A DNA stretch of 64,000 nucleotides from the NCBI GenBank assembly GCA_905221605.1, contig CAJNDS010002121.1, forward strand, positions 72,501 to 136,500. The letters are read 5' to 3'. This document shows, piece by piece, positions 22,401 through 33,089 of this stretch (positions within the stretch are counted from its first letter, which is position 1; each line of letters opens with the position of its first letter). The stretch comes from Symbiodinium natans. Its lineage: Eukaryota; Sar; Dinophyceae; Suessiales; Symbiodiniaceae. The notes below the pieces were generated by a model. It worked only from the letters and a program-made list of their open reading frames with translations. It made no database searches and had not been told where the DNA came from. Position numbers and translations under genes: made by a program.

Positions 22401-23438
22401 ACAACGCAGCAGCTCTGGTGCAGAGAGTCCGTCTTCTGTCCGGCTGAGGTCTAAGTTTCCCTCAGAGACAAGGAGAAGGAAGGGGTTTAGGGTTTAGGGT
22501 TTAGGGTTTAGGGTTTAAGGTGGCCAGGGGGCATCAGGTTCAAGGCTGAAGGTTGAGGACTTTCACAAGGCGAGAGAGTTGATGATGGGGTGCGCGTGGG
22601 TTTTGGCGGGGAGCGTGGTGAAATCGGCAGTTCTCAAACTTAGGCTCCCTCTGGGTTTTGCCCTGTTCTATTTGAAGTTGTGGTTTTCAGGTTTGCAAAG
22701 GCGACGCCCCTCGCCCTTTTTTCGGCAACCTTCCCGAGCAACTGGTTTGGATCACGCCGCTCCTTTTGTTTTGAGAAGCTCGAGGCCTTGAGCTTTCTTT
22801 CCTGGGTACGTCGGACTTTCAAGGTGTCCTAAAACCCTCCCCTACACCCGTTGACCCTGACCCTAAACCTCAAGCCATGGACCTTGCACCGGAACCTTTT
22901 AAAGCTTCGCGGGGTTAAGGTTTTGAGCTTGACAAAGAGGTGGATGTCCAGAATGCTACAGAGCTTCCTGATTAGCCAATCATGTGAGCTCAGTTTTACA
23001 TGCCCTAGCCAGGTTCCAGACGGAACGTCAATGAAGTTATCAGAGCAGAGATATGTAGGAACATATGGTTTCGCTTGTGGTAGATTAGTTTAAGTTCCTC
23101 ACAGCAACCCAAGCCGAGGTTGTGTTGCTATGGATGGATGTGTCAGGGAATACTTGGGGTTGAGGGCTTGTTTGTTTCAGCTAACATTCCTCAGCTCCTT
23201 TCGCCTCCCTACAAGCGAAGTACGAGTTGGGATGTTGACTCTGCCCTCACCCCTCTGCAGTCCCCCAAAACTGAAAACCCAAATGCGCAGGCCCTAAACC
23301 CGTGACCCTGAGGCCGTAAACCCATGACTTTGGAGCCTCAACTCCGCAACCGAAATTGCAACCGAAATTTCAACCATCCTCCAACCGTTGAACCCTAAAC
23401 CTTAAACTCTAACCCTAAACCGTAAGCCCTTGTCTCAG
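19403..23438 (+). other. Telomeric arrays and unique DNA without a recognised gene
   Basis: TTTAGGG arrays lie at 19773-19845 and 22482-22530. 19685-19772 is open on the - strand. 20211-20284 is bounded by inverted GGGGTACCCT/AGGGTACCCC. TA/CA microsatellites lie at 20416-20436, 21873-21935 and 21986-22006. A block at 20453-20512 (contains RLLLEADPNLQ) is weakly ankyrin-like. 20690-21130 and 21330-21600 carry open frames with no family signal. 20740-20780 shares AGGGTTTTAAGGGCCATCCT with 26322-26342. Confidence 0.4.
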
Positions 23439-23520
23439 TTGATGACCGCCTGCAACAAGGGGTCACAGTGGTGGAGGGCGCTGGAAATCTACGATCTGAT
23501 GCACCGGTGGGATGGGAGGG
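23439..23520 (+). CDS. PPR-like exon
   Basis: Reads LMTACNKGSQWWRALEIYDL, then MHRWDG. It is a strong PPR match (I-S-A-C-x-K-G-x-Q-W-x-x-A-L-E-x-x-D-x-M). The acceptor is CTCAG|T. The 3' edge is uncertain. A TTTAGGG array follows at 23553. Confidence 0.72.
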
Positions 23521-23751
23521 GTGGGGCGCTGCTGGGCTTTCAGACTTTGGGACGTTTAGGGTTTAGGGTTTAGGGTTTAGGGTTTTAGGGTTTAGGGTTT
23601 TAGGGTTTAGGGTTTAGGGTTTAGGGTTTAGGGTTTAGGGTTTAGGGTTTAGGGTTTAGGGTTTAGGGTTTAGGGGCTTGGGTTGTGATTTTTTTCGGGT
23701 GGGGGGGACATGTTGAGCCTTGAGCACAACCCCACCCATTGACCCATGCAG

Positions 23752-23800
23752 GGAGCCTGCTCCCCCTCCCCCGACTGGGCACTGGGGGCTTTCCGAAAAG
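23752..23800 (+). CDS. PPR-like exon
   Basis: Reads GACSPSPDWALGAFRK plus G. The acceptor is ATGCAG|G and the donor GT (GTTTGT). A-C-x-x-x-x-x-W-A-L fits PPR helix A/B. Confidence 0.6.
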
Positions 23801-25048
23801 GTTTGTGGTTGAGGGTTTAGGGTTTAGGGTTTAGGGATTAGGGTTTAGGGTTTGGCGTTTGGGGTTTTGGGTTTGGGGTTTGGGGTTTGGGGTTTGGAGT
23901 TGAGGGTTTAAGGTTTAGTGTTTGGGCTGTCTTAAAAGGGAACCCTAAGTCTTGAACGCAGCGAATCTGTGAAAATCCATGCGCTGTGCTTGTACCATCA
24001 AATTGCCAAGCCCAGCCCTAAACCACTAAACCCTAAACCCTAAACCCTGACCCTACACCCTGAACCCTAAACCCTAACCCTAAACCCTAAACCCTAAACC
24101 ACTAAACCCCGTCCCCCAACCCCTACCCCCTGGACCAGGTTGTTGGTCCCAGCAGACGCGTTCACGTGCACAGCTTGCATCAGCGCATTGGAAGCCTGCC
24201 TGTTCTGGTCGTTGCCGTATTGACTTTGTAGGTTGAGAATTAAGGGTTTTCCGGTTTGGGTTTTCAGCCCCGTCAGCCCACAACCGTGAACCCTGAAGCT
24301 TTTCATGGTTTTGATATGAGTTACTGTTAGGAATGTCGGCTGCGGGTGCAGGGTTGCACATGCCGGTTGTCGTGATGTTTCCGGGCGCGAAGCTTGAACC
24401 CCCAAACCCCAAGGCCCGGAAACACTCAGGTTCAGGATTTAAGGTTTGGGGTTAGCCCAAGCTGGAAGCCCTAAACCCTGCACCCTAGACTTTGAAACCT
24501 CTATGCAACCCCCCTCGAGGGTTTTGAAGTCTACAAGTAGGGCCGATAATACTGTCTCCGCACCCGAACAAACTCCTTACCCAAAATACGGCCCAAGCAC
24601 CCCCTCACTAAGCATTTCCTGGGCCTTGATTTGGGTAGGGGTCGTTATTCTGGTGCAGTAGCATAGGATCTCATTTTGCATTGTGGTCTTGAAGAAAGAG
24701 CGGTGTTCAACTGCACCGTTGCCCCCTGAACCCTCAACCCTCAACCCTGAACCCTCAGCCCTAATCCCTAAACGCTGCCCTGATGTTTGAAGCCTCTTCA
24801 GCATACAAAGCTTCTTAATTTCAAAGTTTATGGTTTTAGGTTCAGGGTTGGAGCTAGAGAGTAAAGAGTTTCAAAGTTTGTGGTTTTAGGTTCAGGGTTG
24901 CAGAGTAAAGAGTTCGGCTACACCCAACCCCTAGCCCCCCAACCCTAAACCCTAAACCCTAAACCCTAAACCCTAAACCCTAAACCCTAAACCCTAAACC
25001 CTAAACCCTAAACCCTAAACCCTAAACGACCCCAAACTCAGCGCTAAG
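23801..25048 (+). other. Telomeric repeats, an antisense open block, and a tandem duplication
   Basis: 24125-24243 is open on the - strand with an Asn/Gln-rich translation (contains NALMQAVHVNASAG); it may be an exon of another gene. 24818-24915 is a tandem duplication of TTTCAAAGTTTATGGTTTTA. A CCCTAAA array lies at 24944-25027. Confidence 0.4.
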
Positions 25049-25132
25049 GACAAGGGCAGCCAGTGGGAGAAGGCATGCCACGTCCTCAATGCGATGCTGG
25101 CGACTTCACCAGAGCCGAATCTTGCCAGCTCT
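25049..25132 (+). CDS. PPR-like exon
   Basis: Reads DKGSQWEKACHVLNAML and then ATSPEPNLASS. KGSQWEKACHVLNAM is a clear PPR match. Its 3' end falls in a 26 bp segment (25126-25151) repeated at 25208-25233 beyond a telomere-like array. Confidence 0.7.
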
Positions 25133-25233
25133 GTCTGGACGTTTTGGGGTTCAGGGTTTAGGGTTCAGGGTTTATTGTTCAGGGTTCAGGGCTTAGGGTT
25201 TAGGGTTCAGCTCTGTCTGGATGTTTTGGGGTT
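25126..25233 (+). repeat. 26 bp duplication flanking a telomere-like array
   Basis: CAGCTCTGTCTGGACGTTTT at 25126 recurs at 25208 with one mismatch over 26 bp. The intervening sequence is TTTAGGG/TTCAGGG units. The left copy overlaps the end of a PPR exon. Confidence 0.88.
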
Positions 25234-25483
25234 GTGGGTTTAATAAGGGCTTGGGTTTTCAGCTGTGTTTTCTTTGCTTTTCCTAAATGTTCAGAATTCT
25301 TTTCGGGCTATGGAGGGGATCGGTGCCTGGAGGTCGACAGTCTGGAGGTGCAGAGGTTTAGTATAGAGTACAGAGGGTTTAGGGTTGAGGGTTTAGGGTT
25401 TAGGGTTTAGGGTTTAGGTTCTTGAGCTTTCGAGGCTTGCATTTAGAGTTTTCTGGGATCCGGGGGTGGGCTTGGGGCTCGAG

Positions 25484-25580
25484 GTTGGGATGTTCCCTCC
25501 CTTTATGCCTACAGTCCTTAGTAGGGATGAAAGTAGGGGTACTATAATCCCTATTAAGGACTGTTACTATAAGGGGGCAA
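25484..25580. mobile_element. MITE-like element, TTGGGATGTTCCC family
   Basis: Begins GGTTGGGATGTTCCCTCCCT and contains GTCCTTAGTAGGGAT and its inverted partner ATCCCTATTAAGGAC. The right end is partly lost. Confidence 0.6.
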
Positions 25581-25624
25581 GCAAAAGGGAAGAGGGTTTT
25601 AGGATGTCCGGAACTGCTGGACAG

Positions 25625-25658
25625 GGGTTTGGAGGCCTTCAACGCCTGTATCTTGGCT
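25625..25658 (+). CDS. PPR-like exon fragment
   Basis: Reads GLEAFNACILA after GACAG|G (the open frame continues ...APERLEY). AFNACILA fits Y/F-N-A-x-I-S-A. The short length and uncertain 3' edge limit the call. Confidence 0.42.
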
Positions 25659-27536
25659 GCGCCCGAGCGGCTTGAGTACCCTAAACCCCAAACCCCAAAC
25701 CCTAAATCCTAAACCCTAAACCCTAAACCCTAAACCCTAAACCCTAAACCCTAAACCCTAAACCCTAATCTTGACGCGGCTTAGGAAGTGCAGGGTTGTG
25801 ATCGATGACCTACAAGCCCTAAACGCCTTCAGACAAGTCGGGGACCGGTGCTCCTCATGAGACAGTACTGAACATCTGTCAGAACCTACAGCTTTAGGGT
25901 TTAGGGTTTAGGGTTTAGGGTTTAGGGTTTAGGGTTTAGGGTTTAGGGTTTAGGGTTTAGGGTTTCGGGTTTAGGAAGTATGCTGTAAGTTGCTGGAACG
26001 ATAAAGAGACAATAAAGATTAGGTGAAAGGAGGCTCAAGGAACGGTTCAGTCTCCTCAAGACTCCTAAGTTAGGTTTAGGCTCCAGCGTTGCATGGTCCC
26101 TTTTGGGGTATTCTTATAAGGAGGCCCCTAAATTTATGATTTTGAGAAGTGACCATGTAGTATTGCCACAAGTTGGTATTTCGCTGCACTGTCTGAGGGA
26201 CTGCCAGCTAGTGCACAGCTGGTGGGGAGAGATGCCTTTACCTAGGTAAGCCTTTGGGATAGCTATGTTGTTCCATCTTGTTTGGGTTTTAAGAGGATCA
26301 TGTTAAGGAATCTTTTTCAGAGGGTGTTAAGGGCCATCCTCGTTAACTCTACATTCCCAATAGTTGGTCAGTTGAGGCGACCACCCTTTTTTTCTGGATG
26401 AGGGTCCCTTTTGATATTTGGGGGGGGTGGGGGCGGGGGGGGTGGGGTGTGTTTTAATGGGCTGTTATTCAAAACGGCAGTTAGGAGTACACCCCGACCC
26501 GTGGCGTCGTTGAACCAGGTTGAATGTACCCCCCCCCCCATGTAGGGTGTTAGGGAAAGTTTCGGGCTTAGGGGGGCTTAAGTCTTACTTATCTACCCCC
26601 TAAATCCTGAACCCTGAACCCTGAACCCTAAACCCTAAACGCTTTCAACTTGGCCTCACCGTGGCGATGCAACCAAGAAGTCAACAGAAGGGCAAGGTGA
26701 AGGACATCGATCGGGTTTAGGGTTTAGGGTTTCGGGTTTGGGGTTTAGGGTTTAGGGTTGAGGAAGAACAGCAGGTTCAAGCAGTTGGTCGGAGGATCCA
26801 AGGCCTTGCCAAGAAGGAAAGAGAACGTGAACCTAAACCCTAAACCCTAAATCCTAAACCATAAGCCCTAAGACAACATCGCGCAGAACCGCGGAACCGA
26901 TGACATCTCAGCCCGGAATCAGACACCGGATCACACCTTCGGTGAGAAGGTCCCTGCTGCTGCATCCAGGGGGCAAAGCACCGCCAAAGCTCGCGCAGCG
27001 TTTTTTGATCGGTGGCGTGGTCTTAATCTGCGTGGGCCACTGTGGGAGAGAGGGCGAACTGCGCAGCGTATTTTCTACATCTCAGGCTCTGAGAACAGGC
27101 TTCGGCGATGCTCCGTTGCGCTATGGGACTTGATGAAACCCGAACCCCTTAAAGCCTAAACCCTAAACCCTGAACCCTAAACCCTAAACCCTAAACCCTA
27201 AACCCTAAACCCTAAACCCCCGAAACCCTTAAAGCCGATAAGTCCCAAGTCTCCACTCTTCAAAAGCTCAGGAGCCCAAATCACCCCTCAAGAGCCAACA
27301 TGAACACCTTAAGCGCTGACCCCTAAGCCTAAGCCCTCAAAACAGCACCACTCCAGCCAACTGTCTGTTTGCCTAAACCCTAAACCCTAAACCCTAAACC
27401 CTAAACCCTAAACCCTAAACCCTAAACCCTAAACCCTAAACCCTAAACCCTAAACCCTAAACCCTAAACCCTAAACCCTAAACCCTAAACCCTAAAAACC
27501 CTAAACCCTAAAAACCCTTAAACCCTAAACCTGAAG
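25659..27536 (+). other. Telomeric arrays and three coding-like blocks of unknown gene
   Basis: Arrays lie at 25694-25768, 25893-25970, 26838-26860 and 27374-27498 (a long CCCTAAA array). Open + blocks between arrays are 26655-26714 (MQPRSQQKGKVKDIDR), 26762-26833 (Glu/Lys/Gln-rich, coiled-coil-like) and 26872-27159 (about 95 codons, contains ARAAFFDRWRGLNLRG). Together they could be exons of one unrecognised gene. 26402-26535 is G- and C-rich. Confidence 0.4.
27374..27498 (+). repeat. Long CCCTAAA array
   Basis: About 17 perfect CCCTAAA units, then irregular units to 27532. It lies directly upstream of a PPR-like exon. Confidence 0.95.
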
Positions 27537-27613
27537 GCATCAGCTCCTGCAGCGTGGCGCAGTGGGAAGTCGCTTTGGCTCTCGTTCTCCATCTCCGCGG
27601 GCATGGCATGCAG
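27537..27613 (+). CDS. PPR-like exon
   Basis: Two bases, then ISSCSVAQWEVALALVLHLR and GHGMQ. It is an excellent PPR match (I-S-S-C-x-x-x-x-W-x-x-A-L-x-L). The acceptor is TGAAG|G and the donor GC (GCAAGC). Confidence 0.72.
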
Positions 27614-27660
27614 GCAAGCGGGGGTTGAGGGTTTAGGGTTTAGGGTTCAGGGCTTAGGGT

Positions 27661-27752
27661 GTTCCCCCTTTTCCCAAAAGTCCTGAATAGGTATTACAGT
27701 ACCTCCCCCATTATCATCCCTGTGAAGGACTGAGACTGTTAGTATACGGTGG
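27661..27752. mobile_element. Degenerate copy of the TTGGGATGTTCCC element
   Basis: Contains TGTTCCCCCTTTT, AGTCCTGAATAGG, ATTACAGTACCTCCCCCATTATCATCCC and AAGGACTGAGACTGTTAGTATA in the same order as the 32174 copy, but both ends have decayed. Confidence 0.55.
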
Positions 27753-28663
27753 AGCTTACCAAGTTTGGGATTAACCCTAGACCCTAAACCCTAAACCCCA
27801 AACCCTAAAGCCTAAACCCCAAACCCTTATAGTTCTCCAATTTAGGATACTTTTTTTCGGGGTCTCCTATAAATACCCTTGTAGCAAGGACCCAACATGG
27901 GACCCTAGTTTGGAAAAATCACCCATTTAGGGTTTAGTGTTTAGGGTTTAGGGTTTAGGGTTTAGGGTTTAGGGTCAAGGCTGGCCAAAGCCCATCAAAG
28001 TGGGGCTTTCTTCTGAGTCTCTCAAGCTCAAGCAAGCGGATACCAATGAGGTGCATGGACCCTTAGGGCAAGCCCAAGACTGAAGACCCCTAAACCCTAA
28101 ACCCTAAACCCTAAACCCTAAACCCTAAACCCTACACCCTAAACCCTAAACCCTAAACCCTAAGCCCTAAACCCTAAACCCTAAACCCCAAGGTAATGTG
28201 GGATTTTGGCACCTTGGGTTCATAGCTAACTCCCATTCCTCCCCACGAAGAACCTCACCTCAGGTTAAGCCCCTGCACCTTAAACAGAAACTAAGAGGGT
28301 TTAGGGTTTAGGGTTTAGGGTTTAGGGTTTAGGGTTTAGGTGGTTAGGTAGCTGAGAGCCTCGGGTTCGCGGGCTGTGGCTCCAGGACTTTCTGGCTCTC
28401 CCGAAGCGAAGTTCTGTACGTAACCCTACACCCTAAACCCTAAACCCTAAACCCTAAACCCTAAACCCTAAACCCTAAACCTCAAAACATGGGTAACAAT
28501 TGCCCATTCCTGGCAGCACCTGGGCGGTTTCGGGTTTAGGGTTTAGGGTTTAGGTTTTACGATAATAGGGGTACCGTTTCGGGTTCTTATTATATGGGAG
28601 CCCTAAACCCTATACCCTAAACCCTAAACCCTAAACCTTGAAGTGTGTGCCAGCGCCTGCCCC

Positions 28664-30969
28664 ATGTCTCTTTCGGTTGCCGTGCATCTGATCAGTGGAA
28701 GATCTGTTACACTGGAGACCGAGGCAAATGCATCCGTGGAGTCACTTCGACAACGTGCCCAAAGGGCTCTTTCAGTTGGCAGGGGGAGGCTGCTGAACTC
28801 TTCTGGAAGAGTTCTTGATGGTTCAAGAACTGTCGAACAAGCAGGGCTGAAGAGCGGCGAGACGCTGACCCTGCATGTAAGGCAGGTTCAAGTCATTTCC
28901 TCGAAAATGTTTGGCGATGAGGAGAACGCTGCCTTTGCTGCGATACTGGGTGACGGGTGTGTGGTCAGCTGGGGAAATCACCTCTGTGGCGGCGACAGCA
29001 GTGACTTCAGAGATCAGCTGAAGAGCGTGCAGGCTATCCATGCGTGCGAAGATGCTTTTGCCGCAGTCCTTGAGGATGGATCGCTAGTGGCATGGGGCTC
29101 GGGCGCGCGTGCATCCATGCAGAACGTGCAGCAAGTACAAGCTTCGGCCCGAGCCTTTGCCGCGGTCCTGTGCGATGGATCTGTGGTGGCTTGGGGGCAT
29201 CGTGCCTTTGGTGGAGACAGCCGTGCTGTGCAACATCAGCTGGTCAATGTGGAGCAGCTGCAAGCTTCCCGACAGGCTTTTGCTGCGATTCTGCGTGATG
29301 CTCGCCTGTTATTGTCAATCTTCTGGCTGCCATCATACATTCCCTAAACCCTAAACCCTCAACCCTAAACCCTAAACCCTAAACCCCTAATCCCTTCTAT
29401 TGCTTGTTACGGAACAAAAGGACTCAAGAGCAGTTGAGGATGGATCTGTGGTGACCTGGGGAAGCGCGTCGGCTGGAGGCGACAGCAGTGCAGTACAGCA
29501 TCGGCTAAAAGACGTGAAGCAGATCCAAGTTATCTGGTTTAGGGTTTAGGGTTTAGGGTTTAGGGTTTAGGGTTTAGGGTTTAGGGTTTAGGGTTTAGGG
29601 TTTAGGGTTTACTAAATCAGTGTTAGGGATCCTTTTTACTTTTTGGGTTCTGGGTTTTCTTATATATAAACAAAAATGATCCTTTTTTCTTCCTAGGGGA
29701 ACAGGGATTAAGTTTTCTGTGTTATCATTGAAGAGGGTTTTCTTGTTGCATGTTTATAGGCACCTGCTCTACCCCGATGAGAAGAAAACATAATCATCTT
29801 CATAAACTTATGACACCTCTTCTAACCCTAAACCCTAAACCCTAAACCCTAAACTCATAAACTTAATGATGCCCCTTCTACGGCTCAGGCTTCTGGTCGG
29901 GCTTTTGCGGCCATCCTGGGCGATGGATCCGTGGTGACCTGGGGGGATGGTGCCTCTGGTGGCGATGGCACTGTGGTGCAAGATCAGCTGCAGAATGTGA
30001 GTCATATCCAGGCATCTTAGGGTTTAGGGTTTAGGGGGTTTAGGGTTTAGGATTTAGGGTCTAGGGTTTAGGGTTTTCGGGTTTAGGGTTTTCGGGTTTA
30101 GGGTTTAGGGTTGTCTAGGGGTGAGTCACGTCCAGGCATCTTATGCAGCTTTTGCTGCGATCCGGGGTGATGGATCTGTGGTGGCCTGGGGGGATTCTGA
30201 TTACGGCGGCCACTGTGGTGCTTCTCCTGGGTTTTGGAGTACTATACTTTAATACTCTTTATGGTTCTGGGTTCCTATTATAGTTACTTATACCTAAAAA
30301 GTATATACTTTTTTTTGCAGGGTCTACTCCAAAGGTGCTTCTCAAGACCAGCTGAAGGACGTGCAGCAACTAGGTTGGTTTTCGGAACATTGTGTGGGTT
30401 TATAAGGAACCCTATATTTATATTTATATTTATATTTATATTTATATTTATATTGTTTTTTCAAACTGTTTACAGGCTAACCCAGGCAGATCCAAGCTTC
30501 TTTCACTTCCTTTGCAGCAATCTGCGGCGATGGCTCTTCAGCATGCTGGGGCGATGGTGAGTATGGTGGCGATAACATCTCCGTACGGGAGCGGCTGAAG
30601 AATGTTCAGCAGATCAGCGCATCTGCCGGAGCTTTCGCAGCCATCCTTGCCGACGGATCTGTGGTGACTTGGGGTTGTGATGAGTTTGGTGGGGACAGCA
30701 GTGCTGTGCAAGATCAGCTCAAGGACGTTAAAGAGGTCCAAGCTTCATACGGTGCTTTTGCCGCATCCCTGAGCGACGGAGCTGTGCTGACCTGGGGCAA
30801 TGCTGGCTATGGTGGCGATAGCAGTGCAGTACAGCATCAGCTGAAGAACGTATACAGGGTCCAAGCGTCCGCTGCAGCTTTTGTAGCAATCCTGAACGAC
30901 GGATCCCTTGTGGCCTGGGGCAATCCCAGTGCCGGAGGCAATTGCAGTTCTGTACAAGATCAGCTGTAG
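28664..30969 (+). CDS. Ubiquitin-like / RCC1-like repeat protein, six exons
   Basis: Exons as I read them: 28664-29296, 29439-29528, 29889-30011, 30136-30217, 30335-30362 and 30486-30969, giving 479 codons and TAG. The first ATG after the telomeric array is used. Residues 1-75 resemble ubiquitin (LISGRSVTLETEA...TVEQAGLKSGETLTL). Ten 40-residue units follow, of the form Q-A-x-x-x-A-F-A-A-I-L-x-D-G-S-V-V-x-W-G-x-x-x-x-G-G-D-S-x-x-V-Q-x-Q-L-K-x-V, an RCC1/HERC-like blade repeat. Such proteins act in ubiquitin signalling or as scaffolds, but no HECT or RING domain is present, so the biochemical role is open. Splicing restores the repeats at every join. Donors are GA, GT, GC, GT and GC; acceptors are AG|G. 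The exon 5/6 join leaves its unit one residue short and is the least certain. Every intron contains a telomeric array, an A/T-rich inverted-repeat element, or both. Confidence 0.82.
29297..29438 (+). other. RCC1-like gene intron 1 with telomeric array
   Basis: GATG occurs at both boundaries, so the join keeps one GATG and restores ILRDGSVVTWG. A CCCTAAA array lies at 29342-29390. The unspliced frame runs into a stop at 29347. Confidence 0.7.
29529..29888 (+). other. RCC1-like gene intron 2: telomeric arrays, element, duplication
   Basis: A TTTAGGG array (29536-29610) is followed by a 100 bp dispersed element (29613-29712). A CCCTAAA array lies at 29826-29853, flanked by an imperfect 25 bp direct repeat (29800-29824 and 29855-29880). 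Confidence 0.75.
29613..29712 (+). mobile_element. Dispersed 100 bp element, copy 1
   Basis: AAATCAGTGTTAGGGATCC ... GGGAACAGGGATTAAG. Nearly identical to 57120-57219 (differences near ATGATCC/AGGATCC and GGTTTT/GGCTTT). Both copies lie in introns. The inner part is T-rich with TATATATAAAC. Confidence 0.8.
30012..30135 (+). other. RCC1-like gene intron 3: telomeric array bounded by a 23 bp duplication
   Basis: GTGAGTCATATCCAGGCATC at 29997-30019 recurs, with two mismatches over 23 bp, at 30121-30143. Everything between is TTTAGGG-type repeat. Splicing at CAG|GC in the left copy and CAG|G in the right copy removes exactly one copy plus the array and keeps the frame. Confidence 0.85.
30218..30334 (+). 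other. RCC1-like gene intron 4: introner-like element with 10 bp duplication
   Basis: GGTGCTTCTC occurs at 30217-30226 and 30334-30343. Between them is AT-rich DNA with inverted ends (GGAGTACTATACTTT and AAAGTATATAC...GTCTACTCC). GT and AG come from the duplicated and flanking bases. There is no telomeric repeat. Confidence 0.75.
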
Positions 30970-32173
30970 CGTGCCAAAGACCCGGAGCCCTACCCCCAGA
31001 CCCTGCAACCCTCAAACCCCGAAGCCCGCAAACCCTAAAACTCCCAAGCCCTAAACCCTAGACCTTTTTTAATCCCAAACCCCACCCTTCAAGCGTTACT
31101 CAGGGACTTAGAAGGCAAGAAAGCTCTAATTTCCTTGCTACAACTCGTAAGGCAAGCATCCCTGAACGATAAACCTAAACCTCAAACCCTAAACCCTAAA
31201 CCTTTTATTCTTGGGAGGGCACCCCTTCCTTTTGTGTGGTGGGGGAGGGGGGGGGAAGGGAGGTTCGGGGATCCTAGTGGTTCCTTCCTTAGGGTTTGGG
31301 GTTTAGGGTTCAGGCTTCAGGCTTTGGGGTTTTGGGTTTAGGGTTTATAATGGGGTTTAGGAGCCCCAAACCCTAAACCCTAAACCGGTTTAGGGGGCAG
31401 GAGTCCCTGCTTCTTACTGTTTAGGGCTGCTCCTTGTCCCCGAAGCCGTTCCCAAACCCTAGAACCCCTGATCCCTTAAACCCTTGGTTTCGTGTTTCGG
31501 ATATATGGAACACCCTAAACCTCAACCCCTAAAGCCTAAACCGTACTCACAAAGCCTGAAACACTTGAATGAAAAACTCAAAATGCTGCCTGGAGCATTC
31601 AGCTCGAGGGTGACTCTCGCTGCACCCATCTTTGTTGTTTAGGGTGTGGGGTTTCGGGTTTAGGTTCGGAATGTAGGGTTTTGGGTTTAGGATTCAGGTT
31701 TCAGGGTTTAGCGTTTGGGGAACGTACCGTTAGTAGTTGCTGCAGCCGTTCTGCAGGTTACGGCGATGGTAGAATCGCTAAACTTTAAACCCTAAACCCT
31801 AAACCCTGAACCCTCCAAGTATGTGACCGACGGCGTGCGGGTTTCTGAGCTACTCCTCCTCCTAAACAGAAGTGAGAGCTGCTTCAGGGTTTTTGTTAGG
31901 GTTTAGAGTTCAGGGTTTAGGGATACCCCCCCCCCCTCTCTAACCCTAAACCCGAAAAACTAAACCCTAAACCCCAACCCCCAAACCCCAAACCCCAAAC
32001 CCCAAACCCTAAAGCCTAAACCCTAAACCTAAACCCTAAACCATAAACCCAAACCCTAAACCCTTATTCTCTCATTCCTGAAAACGGGACCCTCGTTTGG
32101 AACAACCCGCCAGGAGCACTCACCGCCCAGTACGCAAATTTGCCATGGTAGTGTGTCCGTTACCTACGAATCT

Positions 32174-32292
32174 TGTGATGTTCCCCCTTATACTAGCAGT
32201 CCTTAAGGAGTCCTCAATATGGATTATAGTACCCCCCCTCCCCATTATAGTCCCTATTTTAAGGACTGTCAGTATAAGCAGGAACATCCCAA
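32174..32292. mobile_element. MITE-like element, TTGGGATGTTCCC family (near full)
   Basis: Has GATGTTCCCCCTTATACTAG...CAGTCCTTAA at the left and the inverted TTAAGGACTGTCAGTATAAG...GGAACATCCC at the right. The centre is GGATTATAGTACCCCCC. No coding capacity. Confidence 0.75.
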
Positions 32293-32827
32293 TAAGAATC
32301 CTTTAAGGGCCTTTACGCCTTTAGGGTTTCGAGACCTTGTCCTGCCTAGAAATCTTTTGACGGAGGGGCTTAAACACCCATAGCCTGACAAGAGCTCGAA
32401 CAAAAAACCTCCAAGGAAAGATTTATGGGCCCCTAGTATGGAGTTCTGACGTAATGGCCCTTATGCATAGGGCAGTCAAGGGTTTAGCATAGGTGGTCCC
32501 CTTTTCAGGGCCCATATTAAGCACCATGTAACACCCCAAGAAGCAGTTGAACAAGCCAGCCGAAGCCCTAAAACCCTAAGGCCTAAACTCAAAAATCGCT
32601 AAACTCTGGACCCTCCAATCTAAACAACCCTAAACCCTAGACCCTAAAACCTGAAACCCTAAACCCTAAACCCTAGACGCTAGACCCTAAAACCCCAAAC
32701 CCTAAGCTCTAAGCCCGAAAGGTTGTTCTTGAGCCGCCGGCAGGCAGATGATTTCACTGACGTGGCTGTGCTGACTGCGCCCAAGCTGCGTGTGCAGGGT
32801 TGAAGCGGGCTTGGGGTCTGGGTGGGT

Positions 32828-33089
32828 TTAGTTTAGGGTTTAGGGTTTAGGGTTTAGGGTTTAAGGTTTAGGGTTTAGGGTTTAGGGTTTAGGGTTTAGG
32901 GTTTAGGGTTTAGGGTTTAGGGTTTAGGGTTTAGAGTTTAGGGTTTAGGGTTTAGGTTTAGGGTGTAGGGTTTAGGGTTTAGGGTTTATTGTTTAGGGTT
33001 AGGGTTTAGGGTTTAGGGTTTAGGGTCTAGGGTTTAGGGTTTAGGGTTTAGGGTTTAGGGTTTAGGGTTTAGGGTTTAGGGTTTAGGGT
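32828..33089 (+). repeat. Largest TTTAGGG block
   Basis: About 260 bp of TTTAGGG units with scattered one-base variants, including two TTAGGG-length slips. Confidence 0.95.
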
